A stretch of 43,317 nt of DNA, from positions 1-43,317 of the forward strand of contig URIY01000008.1 of NCBI GenBank assembly GCA_900547995.1, written 5' to 3'. The stretch's first letter is position 1. The number at the start of each line of letters is the position of its first letter. Of this stretch, positions 24,390 through 32,252 are shown one piece after another. A program made the position numbers and the translations under genes. The DNA comes from an uncultured Mycoplasmatota bacterium. Its GTDB lineage: Bacteria > Bacillota_I > Bacilli_A > RF39 > UBA660. The notes beneath the pieces are model-generated. The model was not told the DNA's origin and searched no databases. It worked only from the letters and a program-made list of their open reading frames with translations.

Positions 24390-25344
24390 ACTCTACAAAT
24401 ACATTCTTTTTTTCTTCAAACCTATCAACATAAAAACTCGTTTGATATTTTTTATTTCTATTTATCATAACATCATCGATTGGAATTAAAGTATAATCCT
24501 TAAGTACCACATATTCATACGTAAATGTTAATACCTCATCATAATACTTACTCAATAAATCTATTTTAAAAGTTGTAGTTATTGGTCCATCATCACCACT
24601 ATATCTAGCTATTTCATAAAATCCCTTATCTGTTTTTAATATCCTGTCATTATAAATACGTAATATTTTTTCACCTTCATAATTACCATTCACCTTATAT
24701 GTTGTTGCATGAACAGTTCTTTTTTCAGTAAAATGATAATACTCCTCTTGTATTTCATATAAAATATTATCTTTCACATAAAATTGATTACATCTTAAAT
24801 CATAATCCCTAGTTAAATTATGTGCTACTGAATATAAAGCATTATCAACCTCTTTAAACTTATAAGTGGCTCTTTCAAACATATCAAAACTATCTTCTAT
24901 ATTATTATCTACATTATCATCATAAATAGTGTATTCCCTACCAGTACTATCATAAAAATATATATCTGCACCATGAGGAATACCTATATTAGTAACTACA
25001 ATATTACTTGGTATTTCATATACAAACTTATAGCTAAGCTCTCCATTTTTTAGTTTTTCTGGATTATATATATACGCTCTATTATTAGATATAAAAGCAT
25101 ATTCTATAAAATTAGTACTATCACTTAATACTTCTCCACCAATAAATTTTTTATAATCATTTTTATCCTTATTTTTATTTTTCAAAACTTCCTTAACCAA
25201 GCCAGAGTTTTTTATATCATTATCTCTATTAGTATTATCAACATCATTACTATTTGCCTTACTAAATAAAATTATCAAAATTGCAACAATCAATAACAAT
25301 ACAGTTACACCACAAATATAATAAATTAATTTCTTATCTTTCAT
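24388..25344 (-). CDS. Single-pass membrane protein, family not recognised
   Basis: The protein has about 318 residues. One N-terminal membrane segment (about 7-28, LIYYICGVTVLLLIVAIL) is followed by an Asn/Asp/Lys-rich linker and a strand-rich extracellular domain (about 75-318). Many Tyr residues and repeated short strands (for example RAYIYNPEKL, YEIARYSGDDG) suggest a beta-propeller-like or similar fold, but I cannot assign it. The start is the ATG at 25344, with AGGTGT upstream; an in-frame TTG further up overlaps the preceding gene. It begins ten bases after the 379-residue gene ends, so the two are one operon and probably work together. Confidence 0.6.
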   Translation of the reverse strand: MKDKKLIYYICGVTVLLLIVAILIILFSKANSNDVDNTNRDNDIKNSGLVKEVLKNKNKDKNDYKKFIGGEVLSDSTNFIEYAFISNNRAYIYNPEKLKNGELSYKFVYEIPSNIVVTNIGIPHGADIYFYDSTGREYTIYDDNVDNNIEDSFDMFERATYKFKEVDNALYSVAHNLTRDYDLRCNQFYVKDNILYEIQEEYYHFTEKRTVHATTYKVNGNYEGEKILRIYNDRILKTDKGFYEIARYSGDDGPITTTFKIDLLSKYYDEVLTFTYEYVVLKDYTLIPIDDVMINRNKKYQTSFYVDRFEEKKNVFVE

Positions 25345-25354
25345 AATACACCTA

Positions 25355-26494
25355 TTAATCAACTTTATCAATATATCCTGTTATTTTATTTGTATACATT
25401 TCATCACCTACAGGTTGATACTTATTACCACTATAATCATCAAAAAAACCATTATATGCCTTATATATTTCACCAGTTTCAGTATTATATACTCTTTCAT
25501 ATCCAAGTATTGCATCACTCTGTTTTTGACTCATTATATCATAAGTTTTATTTCTATTTTCCCAAGCACTCATATATGAATCAAAAGCACTTTGAATAGA
25601 AGCACTTAAAGCAAGAGCATTCTTAGTTTGAGCATTCCCATCATCAATAGTTTGTTTTACATAACTATCAGTAAATTCAATTGAATTAATGGATTCAAGC
25701 AAAATATCTTTATAATCTATAAATCTATCTTTAACACTTGTTATTGTCATAATATCATACACCATATAATATAATGTATCTACGCCACCTTTGCTATCAT
25801 TACCAAAATTTACTACTGATGCTAAAAACATTCCCTCTGCTTCCTTAGCATTTTCATTCGTAAATGTCGCTCTTAATACCTTACTATCTAACGCAACACT
25901 TTTCATAGACGCAGTTGCTTCAGCTTCATCAATCTTTATAAAATTATTAAACGTAGGAAAATTAATTGACGAAAAACTTGAATCAACACTCTTCACATAA
26001 CCTGCAATATCATTGAATTTTTTATAAAATCCTTCCGTTGTAGGATTATCAAGAACTACAGCATCACTAAATACTCTATATTGAGGATTATTTCCACTTA
26101 ATCTATAATAAGATTCCCAAAAACTCTTTGATTCATTACTCTTTAACAATGGTTGCATTTTAATCATCAAAAATATTTGATTTCTACTATCAGTAGGATC
26201 AGTTACTCTTATTGCATAATAAATTCCATCTCCCCCTGTTGAAACTTGCCATCCCTTTGGTTTCTTCATAGAAAATATACTAGATTTATAATCTTCAAGT
26301 TCTATTTTTTCTAATTCCCTTAATTTTAACTTACCTTCACTATTTGTTACAATAGACGAACCAGTTATAACATCTACTAATTTAAGCATTCCAAATACAA
26401 GTAAAACAGTTAACACTGCTGCTACTACAATAAGCAAAGTTTTATTATTCTTCATACTTTCTTTTCCTGTTTCAGTTATTTCATCTTTTTTCAT
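25355..26494 (-). CDS. Single-pass membrane protein, family not recognised
   Basis: The protein has 379 residues. A short cytoplasmic head is followed by a membrane segment (about 18-43) and an extracellular region. The stretch SIFSMKKPKGWQVSTGGDG then YYAIRVTDPTDSRNQIFLMI resembles membrane proteins common in clostridia with a conserved K-P-x-G-W core, whose function is unknown to me. The C-terminal part (about 285-379), with QSAFDSYMSAWENRNK and YNTETGEIYKAYNGF, looks like a separate domain seen at the end of such proteins. AGGAGA lies four bases from the ATG. It has its own promoter with an overlapping inverted repeat (26522-26575) and leads a two-gene operon with 24388-25344. Confidence 0.6.
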   Translation of the reverse strand: MKKDEITETGKESMKNNKTLLIVVAAVLTVLLVFGMLKLVDVITGSSIVTNSEGKLKLRELEKIELEDYKSSIFSMKKPKGWQVSTGGDGIYYAIRVTDPTDSRNQIFLMIKMQPLLKSNESKSFWESYYRLSGNNPQYRVFSDAVVLDNPTTEGFYKKFNDIAGYVKSVDSSFSSINFPTFNNFIKIDEAEATASMKSVALDSKVLRATFTNENAKEAEGMFLASVVNFGNDSKGGVDTLYYMVYDIMTITSVKDRFIDYKDILLESINSIEFTDSYVKQTIDDGNAQTKNALALSASIQSAFDSYMSAWENRNKTYDIMSQKQSDAILGYERVYNTETGEIYKAYNGFFDDYSGNKYQPVGDEMYTNKITGYIDKVD

Positions 26495-26521
26495 AAACTC
26501 TCCTATTCTTTACTACAATTT

Positions 26522-26575
26522 ATTATAATAAATTTATTTACAGTATTCAATATTGAAAATACATTTTACTGTAAA
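26522..26575 (-). promoter_or_regulatory. Promoter with overlapping inverted-repeat operator
   Basis: TTGAAT (26550-26545), a 17-bp spacer and TATAAT (26527-26522) form a sigma-A-type promoter for 25355-26494. A perfect 9-bp inverted repeat, TTTACAGTA (26537-26545) and TACTGTAAA (26567-26575), brackets the -35 box, with a smaller palindrome TTCAATATTGAA (26546-26557) between the arms. This is a likely operator for a dimeric regulator. Confidence 0.65.
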
Positions 26576-26581
26576 CAAATT

Positions 26582-27241
26582 TTAATTAATAAAATATTCA
26601 CTACCATTATCATTATTTATCAAATCAAGTTCCCCATAAGTAAAGAAAACAGCATAACTATAAACCAACTTATCCACATTATAATAATATGTATAATTTG
26701 TTCTTTCTTCCAAAAATTTCTCACCATCTTTTAACTTATATTGTTCTTGCATATAAGTATCCTTAAACACTTTTAACCTATTAAGCAATTCATCCTCATT
26801 TACCTTACCATCTAAATATTTATAAACTACACTATTAATATTATTATTTTCAAAAAATAACATAATTACCTTATTGGTATTTATCTCACCTATCTTATAC
26901 ATAAACTCTATAAAACCCATAGTTTCAGCTTCATCATAATAATGAACAAAATAATCCCAATTATCACTTAGTTCTATACTAAAATTATTTTTTATATAAT
27001 CTTTTACCTCCAAAAAATAATCTTCATTTTCATATTTTTTTTGAGATGTTTCAGGAATTTTACCAAGTTTTATACTCACACTTTTTCTATTTATATCTTC
27101 CTCCTTCTCTTCTTCTAAATTAATACGATGATTTAATTTTAATATTATTTTACCTCCACTATTATTATTATTATTATTGTTTAATGTACATCCAGTAAAT
27201 ACAAAACACACAATTATTAGTAAACAAATTATCCTTTTCAT
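26582..27241 (-). CDS. Small lipoprotein, family not recognised
   Basis: The protein has 219 residues with a lipoprotein signal: MKRIICLLIIVCFVFTGC, lipobox FTGC with Cys18 as the lipid-attachment site. A run of seven Asn codons follows (a trinucleotide microsatellite), then a charged helix and a mixed domain with DNWDYFVHYYDEAETMGF. No catalytic motif is visible. The Shine-Dalgarno GAGGTGG lies six bases before the ATG. It has its own promoter (27266-27294) and sits just downstream of an ECF sigma/anti-sigma pair on the same strand, so a link to the envelope response is possible but not shown. Confidence 0.7.
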   Translation of the reverse strand: MKRIICLLIIVCFVFTGCTLNNNNNNNSGGKIILKLNHRINLEEEKEEDINRKSVSIKLGKIPETSQKKYENEDYFLEVKDYIKNNFSIELSDNWDYFVHYYDEAETMGFIEFMYKIGEINTNKVIMLFFENNNINSVVYKYLDGKVNEDELLNRLKVFKDTYMQEQYKLKDGEKFLEERTNYTYYYNVDKLVYSYAVFFTYGELDLINNDNGSEYFIN

Positions 27242-27265
27242 ACTTAGCCACCTCTTAATATTTTG

Positions 27266-27294
27266 AGTATATCATACATACAAACATTCAACAA
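27266..27294 (-). promoter_or_regulatory. Promoter of the lipoprotein gene
   Basis: TTGTTG (27294-27289), a 17-bp spacer and TATACT (27271-27266) preceded by TGA (extended -10). The start would be about 25 bases before the ATG. It lies just after the anti-sigma stop at 27301. Confidence 0.6.
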
Positions 27295-27300
27295 CTCTTT

Positions 27301-27969
27301 CTATTTTATTATTGATTTTAATAAAACAACCAATTCTTCTTTATCAACATTTTGTAATTCTATATCAAAATTCACACCATTATAAATAAACTCAGTAAAA
27401 TATATATCTTCATATTTAAATATTTTTATTTTAGTATCATTTATTATAGAATAAAAAGCTACATCATCAAAATGATAATCTCTAAACGGTTTATTTTTCC
27501 TTGAAAAATTTATATTTATTTCTTTATTATCTTCTCTATTAATATATACTATATTATAACAATTAAACACATTATATTCTTTATCACTCTTATTCTTTCT
27601 CCCATAAATAGCATACATAGAAATATCATCATACTTTGACAATAATTCTATATCTTTATAAAATTTATACTCACTTATCCCTTCATTATTTTTATAATCA
27701 TTGTTATTATAAATTGGAATTGCTATCGCATCAATTTTACTTCCACCCATACTTTTTCTTTCATTTATTATAATATTATCCTTAAAATCATATTTAGCAT
27801 AATTATTATTCATAAACATAAATAACATAATAGTTAATACAATAATAGAAAAAGATAATCTTAATATTTGCACACAAGAATTTCTTTTTCTATTAGCAAT
27901 TGCTAAAACTTTATCATGCACCTCATATTTCATTTTTTTATCAATAATTTCATTTATTCTACTTTTCAC
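27301..27969 (-). CDS. Probable anti-sigma factor, membrane-anchored (pair 1)
   Basis: The protein has 222 residues: a cytoplasmic head of about 32 residues, one membrane segment (about 34-54) and an external domain of about 165 residues. This is the layout of ECF anti-sigma factors encoded directly after their sigma gene. The head is shorter than the classic zinc anti-sigma domain and has no HxxxCxxC motif. The start is a GTG at 27969, seven bases after GGAG that sits in the sigma gene's last codons. The C-terminus, VVLLKSIIK, matches that of the second pair (ITLIKSIIK), so the two are paralogues. It should hold the sigma factor inactive until an envelope signal. Confidence 0.7.
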   Translation of the reverse strand: MKSRINEIIDKKMKYEVHDKVLAIANRKRNSCVQILRLSFSIIVLTIMLFMFMNNNYAKYDFKDNIIINERKSMGGSKIDAIAIPIYNNNDYKNNEGISEYKFYKDIELLSKYDDISMYAIYGRKNKSDKEYNVFNCYNIVYINREDNKEININFSRKNKPFRDYHFDDVAFYSIINDTKIKIFKYEDIYFTEFIYNGVNFDIELQNVDKEELVVLLKSIIK

Positions 27970-27971
27970 TT

Positions 27972-28475
27972 TTACACTCCTCGTATATTTAATTCATTTA
28001 TAGTTCTATATATATAATGTTTTACATTCGATTCACTTATATTTAAAATACTCGATATCTCTTTTATTGTATATCCTTCATAATAATAAAGATAAATCAC
28101 TTTAGACACAACTGCCGGTTTTTTACTTATTAATTTCCATACCAAATCAACATCATATTTCATAAAAATACTTTCCTCTAAGTTATAATCTGATGAGACA
28201 TTATCTATCGTTGATATCTCTTCATTATACAAAAACATATTTTTGATCTTATATTTAAATCTATAAAACCTTTTTATTTTGTTCTTAGCAATACCAACAA
28301 TATATTTTTTATCATTTACAACATCTATTTTTTTATATACCTCCAAATATGTACTTTGCAATATATCCTTTGCATCCTCTAAATTATAACAATTAAGAAC
28401 AATATATTTTAAAATATCTCTATGCGTTTCATTATATAATTTATCAAACTTATCTTGGGTTTTATAATCGATCAT
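27972..28475 (-). CDS. ECF-type RNA polymerase sigma factor (pair 1)
   Basis: The protein has 167 residues. The sigma-2 region (about 10-75) has DAKDILQSTYLEVYKKI. The sigma-4 region (about 105-165) has the helix-turn-helix GYTIKEISSILNISESNVKHYIYRTINEL, read here as segments of less than 20 residues: GYTIKEISSILNI and SESNVKHYIYRTI. There is no sigma-3 domain, as usual for ECF factors. It is closely related to the product of 30943-31455: both start MID, both carry MKYDVDLVWK, and both share the upstream leader. The Shine-Dalgarno GAGGTG precedes the ATG. The promoter at 28496-28521 resembles ECF sites, suggesting autoregulation. Confidence 0.88.
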   Translation of the reverse strand: MIDYKTQDKFDKLYNETHRDILKYIVLNCYNLEDAKDILQSTYLEVYKKIDVVNDKKYIVGIAKNKIKRFYRFKYKIKNMFLYNEEISTIDNVSSDYNLEESIFMKYDVDLVWKLISKKPAVVSKVIYLYYYEGYTIKEISSILNISESNVKHYIYRTINELNIRGV

Positions 28476-28495
28476 TTTAACACCTCATTATAATA

Positions 28496-28521
28496 GTGCC
28501 ACAAACAAATAAAAAAGTCCC
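28496..28521 (-). promoter_or_regulatory. Predicted ECF-type promoter of sigma pair 1
   Basis: On the minus strand, GGGAC (28521-28517), 17 bp and GCAC (28499-28496), 21 bases before the ATG. Spacing and distance are identical to the GGAAC-17-CGAC site of pair 2, and the following leader TGAGGTGTTAAA is also conserved. Confidence 0.6.
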
Positions 28522-28540
28522 AAATAAACTTAATATTTAT

Positions 28541-29203
28541 TTAAGACACTATTTTTCTTACATATCTAATCTTTTTATTATAATTACTCATCAATTTTTT
28601 CCAGTTATTATCATAAAAATCTTTAATATCACTAGTTATATTTTCCTCATTTTCTATAAGAAAAACATATAATAATGAATATTCATCATAATTACACCAT
28701 ACCAAATTCTTAATAAATTCAAACAACCTATCAACGTCATTCTCATTATTTATATCCAAATTATAAATATTTAGTTTTTTAAACTCCTTATTATCTGATA
28801 TAAATCTAATTATCTTTAATGTATTTTCTACAATAATCTTTTTCATATTATACTTATAATAATCAATATAATTATTATTTCCCCAATACTTCTTTGATAA
28901 CAAAAACTCTGGCGCTTTATCCTTTAATATAAGTTCTATATAAACTTCTTTATTACACAAAGCCGCAAAATTCTTTTCAAAAAAATGTATAAACTCCGAT
29001 AACAAATCAATAAATTGTTCATTAGCATTAAAATACTCTTTTACAGATAACACTGCATTTGTCTTAACAATATTTTCATTCGTTAACATAGATAATGCAT
29101 TATCTAAACAACCACTATCCAAAAGCTTATATATAAAAACACCATTACTTCTCGTATTTAACGATAATTCCATTATTTCCTTTTTCTTTTCAGTTAATTC
29201 CAT
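28541..29203 (-). CDS. Cytoplasmic helical protein, family not recognised
   Basis: The protein has about 220 residues without a signal or membrane segment. It looks all-helical, with many Asn, Lys and Tyr residues. Stretches such as LLSEFIHFFEKNFAALCNK and DIKDFYDNNWKKLMSNYN are typical of accessory AT-rich genomes, but I recognise no family. The start is the ATG at 29203, with AAGGGAG about ten bases upstream; an in-frame GTG at 29215 is too close to it. It is divergent from the XRE regulator at 29311, which might control it. It ends just upstream of the first ECF promoter. Confidence 0.55.
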   Translation of the reverse strand: MELTEKKKEIMELSLNTRSNGVFIYKLLDSGCLDNALSMLTNENIVKTNAVLSVKEYFNANEQFIDLLSEFIHFFEKNFAALCNKEVYIELILKDKAPEFLLSKKYWGNNNYIDYYKYNMKKIIVENTLKIIRFISDNKEFKKLNIYNLDINNENDVDRLFEFIKNLVWCNYDEYSLLYVFLIENEENITSDIKDFYDNNWKKLMSNYNKKIRYVRKIVS

Positions 29204-29310
29204 AACACAAAGCACTCCCTTGTAAATTTATTATAACATAGCAATTCGTATTTTTCAGCATTTAACTAATAATTTAAAATTTAATGGGAAAATTATATTG
29301 TGGTGATTTT

Positions 29311-29748
29311 ATGTTTTTTGAAAGAATTTTCGAACTAAGAGAGTTACACGATCTACATCAAAAGGATATTGCCAGCATACTAAAAATAGATCGTAGAACT
29401 TATTCTGGATGGGAAACCGGCAAAGTAACAATTCCTTTAATACACTTGAATGAATTATGCAATTATTATAAAGTAAGCATGGATTACATAGTTGGCCTAA
29501 GCAATAATAAAAACACAATAAAATTTTCAAAAGAATTAAATAAAGCTCTCATAGGAAAAAGAATACTAGATTTAAGAAATAAGTATAAACTAACTCAGAA
29601 AGATCTTGCATCATTACTTAACACAACAAGTTCAACAATATGTTCTTATGAGAATGGTAATACATTACTACTTACATCTTTTGCATATCAAATATGCATT
29701 AAATACAATTTATCAATGGATTTCTTATGTGGAAGAACTAATAACTAA
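29311..29748 (+). CDS. XRE-family regulator with two helix-turn-helix domains
   Basis: The protein has 145 residues with two Cro/C1-type helix-turn-helix domains. The first (about 5-60) includes LHQKDIASILKIDRRTYSGW and ends SMDYIVGLS. The second (about 82-140) includes LTQKDLASLLNTTSSTICSY and ends SMDFLCGRT. The duplicated layout suggests a single chain binding one operator like a dimer. The start is the ATG at 29311, with GTGGTGA upstream; an ATG at 29284 has no Shine-Dalgarno. It is divergent from 28541-29203 and convergent with 29758-29973. A near-perfect palindrome, ACTTATTAAGT (30114-30124), beside a nearby promoter could be a target. Confidence 0.85.
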   Translation: MFFERIFELRELHDLHQKDIASILKIDRRTYSGWETGKVTIPLIHLNELCNYYKVSMDYIVGLSNNKNTIKFSKELNKALIGKRILDLRNKYKLTQKDLASLLNTTSSTICSYENGNTLLLTSFAYQICIKYNLSMDFLCGRTNN

Positions 29749-29757
29749 TTAGTTCTT
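29733..29757. terminator. Bidirectional terminator between convergent genes
   Basis: A 10-bp stem, AAGAACTAAT (29733-29742) with ATTAGTTCTT (29748-29757), has a 5-nt loop. It overlaps the end of the XRE gene and abuts that of 29758-29973, with TTTT on the plus side. Confidence 0.78.
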
Positions 29758-29973
29758 TTACTTATAATAAACCCGTCTAAATAATGTTTCATTCTTAATG
29801 TCATTATCTAAATATTCTCCCTCTTCATACTCTATTAATAACTCATACAATTTTTTCACTTCATTAAATATTTCATTAGGTAATACAATAGATTTACTCA
29901 TATACAATATTTTTAATAAATCAGTTAATATTAGTAACCCTTCATTCACCTTATAATCTTTATAAAAGCTCAT
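29758..29973 (-). CDS. Small 71-residue protein, family not recognised
   Basis: The protein has 71 residues (start MSFYKDYKVNEGLLILTDLL), helical, with no signal or membrane segment; the C-terminus is acidic, then basic (FRRVYYK). The start is the ATG at 29973, with GAGGTG four bases upstream; an in-frame ATG at 29997 would read through that site. It is convergent with the XRE regulator. About 40 bp upstream is a terminator fed by a strong promoter (30084-30111), so its expression may depend on read-through. I recognise no family. Confidence 0.55.
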   Translation of the reverse strand: MSFYKDYKVNEGLLILTDLLKILYMSKSIVLPNEIFNEVKKLYELLIEYEEGEYLDNDIKNETLFRRVYYK

Positions 29974-30014
29974 ATTACACCTCTTCCATTTGCTCATATA
30001 AAACTATTGAGAAT

Positions 30015-30077
30015 AAAAAATAACTAAACTTTTTAGTTACTTCATTTATCACTAATATTAAATTTCCGACTCACATA
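30015..30077 (-). ncRNA. Candidate small RNA or attenuator leader of about 60 nt
   Basis: A strong promoter (30084-30111) would start RNA near 30077. About 40-60 bases later comes a standard terminator on the minus strand: TAACTAAA / TTTAGTTA (30021-30028 and 30032-30039), followed by six T. No ORF of meaningful size fits in between. The 29758-29973 gene begins about 40 bases further on, so this is either a short RNA or a leader whose terminator controls that gene. The rest of the gap to 30287 is low-complexity T/A-rich DNA, with a small plus-strand hairpin (30234-30252) and no credible gene. Confidence 0.5.
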
Positions 30078-30083
30078 GTAACA

Positions 30084-30124
30084 TTATAACACTTAATATA
30101 ATAATGTCAATTACTTATTAAGTT
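30084..30124 (-). promoter_or_regulatory. Strong promoter with an adjacent palindrome
   Basis: On the minus strand, TTGACA (30111-30106, consensus), 16 bp and TATAAT (30089-30084, consensus) preceded by TGT. The palindrome ACTTATTAAGT (30114-30124) abuts the -35 box, and ACTTAAT (30092-30098) lies in the spacer as an inverted partner of its right half. This fits control by the nearby XRE protein, which is inference. Confidence 0.72.
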
Positions 30125-30287
30125 GAGTTTCCGGATTTTACAATTTTTTTGAAGTTTTAACTTACTTATTTCCAAAGATTTTATAATTTACACTTTTTAT
30201 TCCTTATTTTAGAATTTTTTTCATGCTTAAAACTGAGTATTTTTTTTACTCATTTTTTTCATTTATTATTAATTCACTTTATTTGAT

Positions 30288-30950
30288 TTACTTTATAATT
30301 GATTTTATCAAAGTGATTAACGAATTTTTATCTATATTTCTAGTTTCTATATCAAAATATTTATTATCATAACTAAATGTTACTATATATTCATTACCAT
30401 ATTTACCAATTTTTATTTCTATACCATTTATAAATGATGGCTTCATCTCATCGGTAATATAGTATAAACACCTAGGACGTACTTTTTCAGTTTCTGATAC
30501 AAATATATCAACAAGTTCATCATCATTAAAATACATAATAGAATATCCTATCAACATATTATATCTTTCACTAGTAACGTCATTACTTGCATACATCAAT
30601 CCTGTTCTATTTCCCTCTAAATTATTAGGTATTATCACATCTTTAACAAATGGTAATATTTTTTCAATTTCATTTAAAGAAATTTCCTCATATCTTCCAT
30701 CAATATCTCCAATAACTTCATCTTTATTTTTTATCTCATTTACAAAAATATTTTGTTTATCTACACCTACTTCCTTATTATTCACAACAAATATTGCACA
30801 TATTATTATCATAACAAAAGTAGGTATTACATATCTTAAAACACTATTATTTTTCATACTATTTTTCCTTTCTAATTTAAATAAAACTTTATTATATATT
30901 TCTTTTTTATTTATTTTTTCATCAAAAATATCCTTAATTGTCTTATTCAT
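30288..30950 (-). CDS. Probable anti-sigma factor, membrane-anchored (pair 2)
   Basis: The protein has 220 residues: a cytoplasmic head of about 36 residues, one membrane segment (about 39-57, YVIPTFVMIIICAIFVV) and an external domain. It overlaps the end of the ECF sigma gene by eight bases (ATGAATAA) and has AAAGGGGG upstream. The ending ITLIKSIIK matches the pair-1 protein. The external domains differ more than the sigma factors do, as expected if each pair senses a different signal. There is no zinc anti-sigma motif. The role is inferred from topology and operon position. Confidence 0.7.
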   Translation of the reverse strand: MNKTIKDIFDEKINKKEIYNKVLFKLERKNSMKNNSVLRYVIPTFVMIIICAIFVVNNKEVGVDKQNIFVNEIKNKDEVIGDIDGRYEEISLNEIEKILPFVKDVIIPNNLEGNRTGLMYASNDVTSERYNMLIGYSIMYFNDDELVDIFVSETEKVRPRCLYYITDEMKPSFINGIEIKIGKYGNEYIVTFSYDNKYFDIETRNIDKNSLITLIKSIIK

Positions 30951-31455
30951 TATAATCCCCCTTTAAAAATTCATTCAGTTCTCTTATAGTTCTATACAAA
31001 TAATGTTTTACATTTGATTCACTTATACCTAGTTCTAAAGAAATTTCCTTAATTGTTAAACCTAGTTTGAAATATAAACAAAATACTTTTGAAATTACTG
31101 CTTTCTTTTTTTTTAAATATTTCCACACCAAATCAACATCATATTTCATTATAGTTGCACTCTCAATATCCACATCAGATTTATAATCCACTTCTATTTC
31201 CTCTTTACTAAACATTTCTAAAATTTTTCGTTTATAATTATATCTATAATAATCATTAACTTTATTTTTCGAAATTCCCATAATATATGATTTTGATATA
31301 TTAGGCAATTTTTTATAAACATCTAAATAAATATTTTGAATTATATCTTCTACATCAGATATATTAGAACATTTACAAACTACATATCTTAAAACATCAT
31401 TATAAGTTTCATCATATATTTTACTGAATTCATCTAAGGTTTTTTGATCGATCAT
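30943..31455 (-). CDS. ECF-type RNA polymerase sigma factor (pair 2)
   Basis: The protein has 170 residues with sigma-2 (about 10-75, DVEDIIQNIYLDVYKKL) and sigma-4 (about 105-160, GLTIKEISLELGI then SESNVKHYLYRTI) regions. It shares MID at the start, MKYDVDLVWK in the linker and the helix-turn-helix with the pair-1 sigma factor, so the two cassettes arose by duplication. The Shine-Dalgarno GAGGTG precedes the ATG. Its promoter (31476-31501) has a GGAAC -35 box typical of ECF sigma targets, suggesting it switches on its own gene. Confidence 0.88.
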   Translation of the reverse strand: MIDQKTLDEFSKIYDETYNDVLRYVVCKCSNISDVEDIIQNIYLDVYKKLPNISKSYIMGISKNKVNDYYRYNYKRKILEMFSKEEIEVDYKSDVDIESATIMKYDVDLVWKYLKKKKAVISKVFCLYFKLGLTIKEISLELGISESNVKHYLYRTIRELNEFLKGDYNE

Positions 31456-31475
31456 TTTAACACCTCACTAATAAA

Positions 31476-31501
31476 GTCGTTATATTCAATTAAAAAGTTC
31501 C
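31476..31501 (-). promoter_or_regulatory. Predicted ECF-type promoter of sigma pair 2
   Basis: On the minus strand, GGAAC (31501-31497), 17 bp and CGAC (31479-31476), 21 bases before the ATG. ECF promoters typically pair GGAAC with CGTC-like boxes at 16-17 bp. Confidence 0.65.
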
Positions 31502-31512
31502 AAACAAATTAA

Positions 31513-31537
31513 TTAAAGCATCAAAAAGATGCTTTAA
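31513..31537 (-). terminator. Hairpin at the end of the collagen-like gene
   Basis: A 10-bp stem, TTAAAGCATC (31513-31522) with GATGCTTTAA (31528-31537), has a 5-nt loop and contains the stop codon. The following minus-strand sequence is T-rich (TTAATTTGTTT) but not a pure T run. Confidence 0.65.
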
Positions 31538-32112
31538 CCTATTTTCACAATATTTAAGTACACACTAGTATCATCACTTGGTGTAACTGTCGTTGTAACA
31601 GAAGATTCAAGTCCTAAACTTATTACATCGCCAACTTCAAGTTCTGTAATTACACTTCCGTTAAAACTATTATCTTCATTTGCAGTAAATTCTTTAGTAA
31701 TAGTTCCACTAGTAATAGGATTTGAGTTTTTTAACACTTCCATAGTTATTGTTCCTGTTTGTGCTGCACTACCCTGAAAAAAGTAATCAATTTTATATAC
31801 TCCTGCTTCTTCAATAATAAGTGCATTTGCAGTTGTTCCTGTTATTCCGGATATAGGCCCTGAGCTAGAAATAGGTATTACACCTAATACATTTTCAGTT
31901 AGCGATATTGGAGTAGCGGTACTATCATATTTACTTCCATACACACTTACTTGCGCTGGTCCAGTTGGTCCAGTCGGACCAGTGGCACCCCTAGGTCCAG
32001 TTGGACCCACAAATCCCATTGGACCTGCTGGGCCTCTTGGCCCGGTTGGACCCATAATTACCAAATTTTTCGTACACTTATCATCGTTGCTTGGACAACA
32101 TCTATTATTCAT
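31534..32112 (-). CDS. Collagen-like surface protein (BclA-type)
   Basis: The protein has 192 residues. A Cys-containing head (MNNRCCPSNDDKCTKN) is followed by 11 perfect Gly-X-Y triplets at residues 21-53, mostly GPT, GPR and GPA, then a C-terminal beta domain of about 135 residues with AGVYKIDYFFQGSA and LNIVKIG. This resembles the TNF/C1q-like C-terminal domain of Bacillus BclA-type exosporium proteins. Such proteins form trimers, and the triple helix is often glycosylated. The start is the ATG at 32112, seven bases after AAAGGAG; an ATG six bases earlier is too close to that site. The divergent neighbour is a glycosyltransferase. The triplet region is markedly GC-richer than its surroundings, as the Gly/Pro codons require. 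Confidence 0.85.
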   Translation of the reverse strand: MNNRCCPSNDDKCTKNLVIMGPTGPRGPAGPMGFVGPTGPRGATGPTGPTGPAQVSVYGSKYDSTATPISLTENVLGVIPISSSGPISGITGTTANALIIEEAGVYKIDYFFQGSAAQTGTITMEVLKNSNPITSGTITKEFTANEDNSFNGSVITELEVGDVISLGLESSVTTTVTPSDDTSVYLNIVKIG

Positions 32113-32252
32113 TTTCATTCTCCTTTCATTAATATTTTATGAACATAAACAAAAATGATTTTTACTATTGACTAAGAGTGCACATTAAATAAATTTACAT
32201 ACTCATAGTATACATCATTTCTGCTTAATCATAAAATATAATAGGTGAAAAT
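32113..32252. promoter_or_regulatory. Divergent intergenic region of the collagen-like and glycosyltransferase genes
   Basis: Both genes must start transcription here. CATAAAATAT occurs shortly before each start, on the minus strand at about 32152-32143 and on the plus strand at about 32231-32240. It resembles the -10 of sporulation sigma factors, but I see no convincing partner -35 box. AGGTGA precedes the plus-strand gene. Confidence 0.35.

Noticed and set aside
27165..27190. Asn-codon trinucleotide repeat as a phase-variation switch
   Set aside because: A trinucleotide run changes length without shifting frame, so it cannot switch the lipoprotein on or off; at most it varies a linker.
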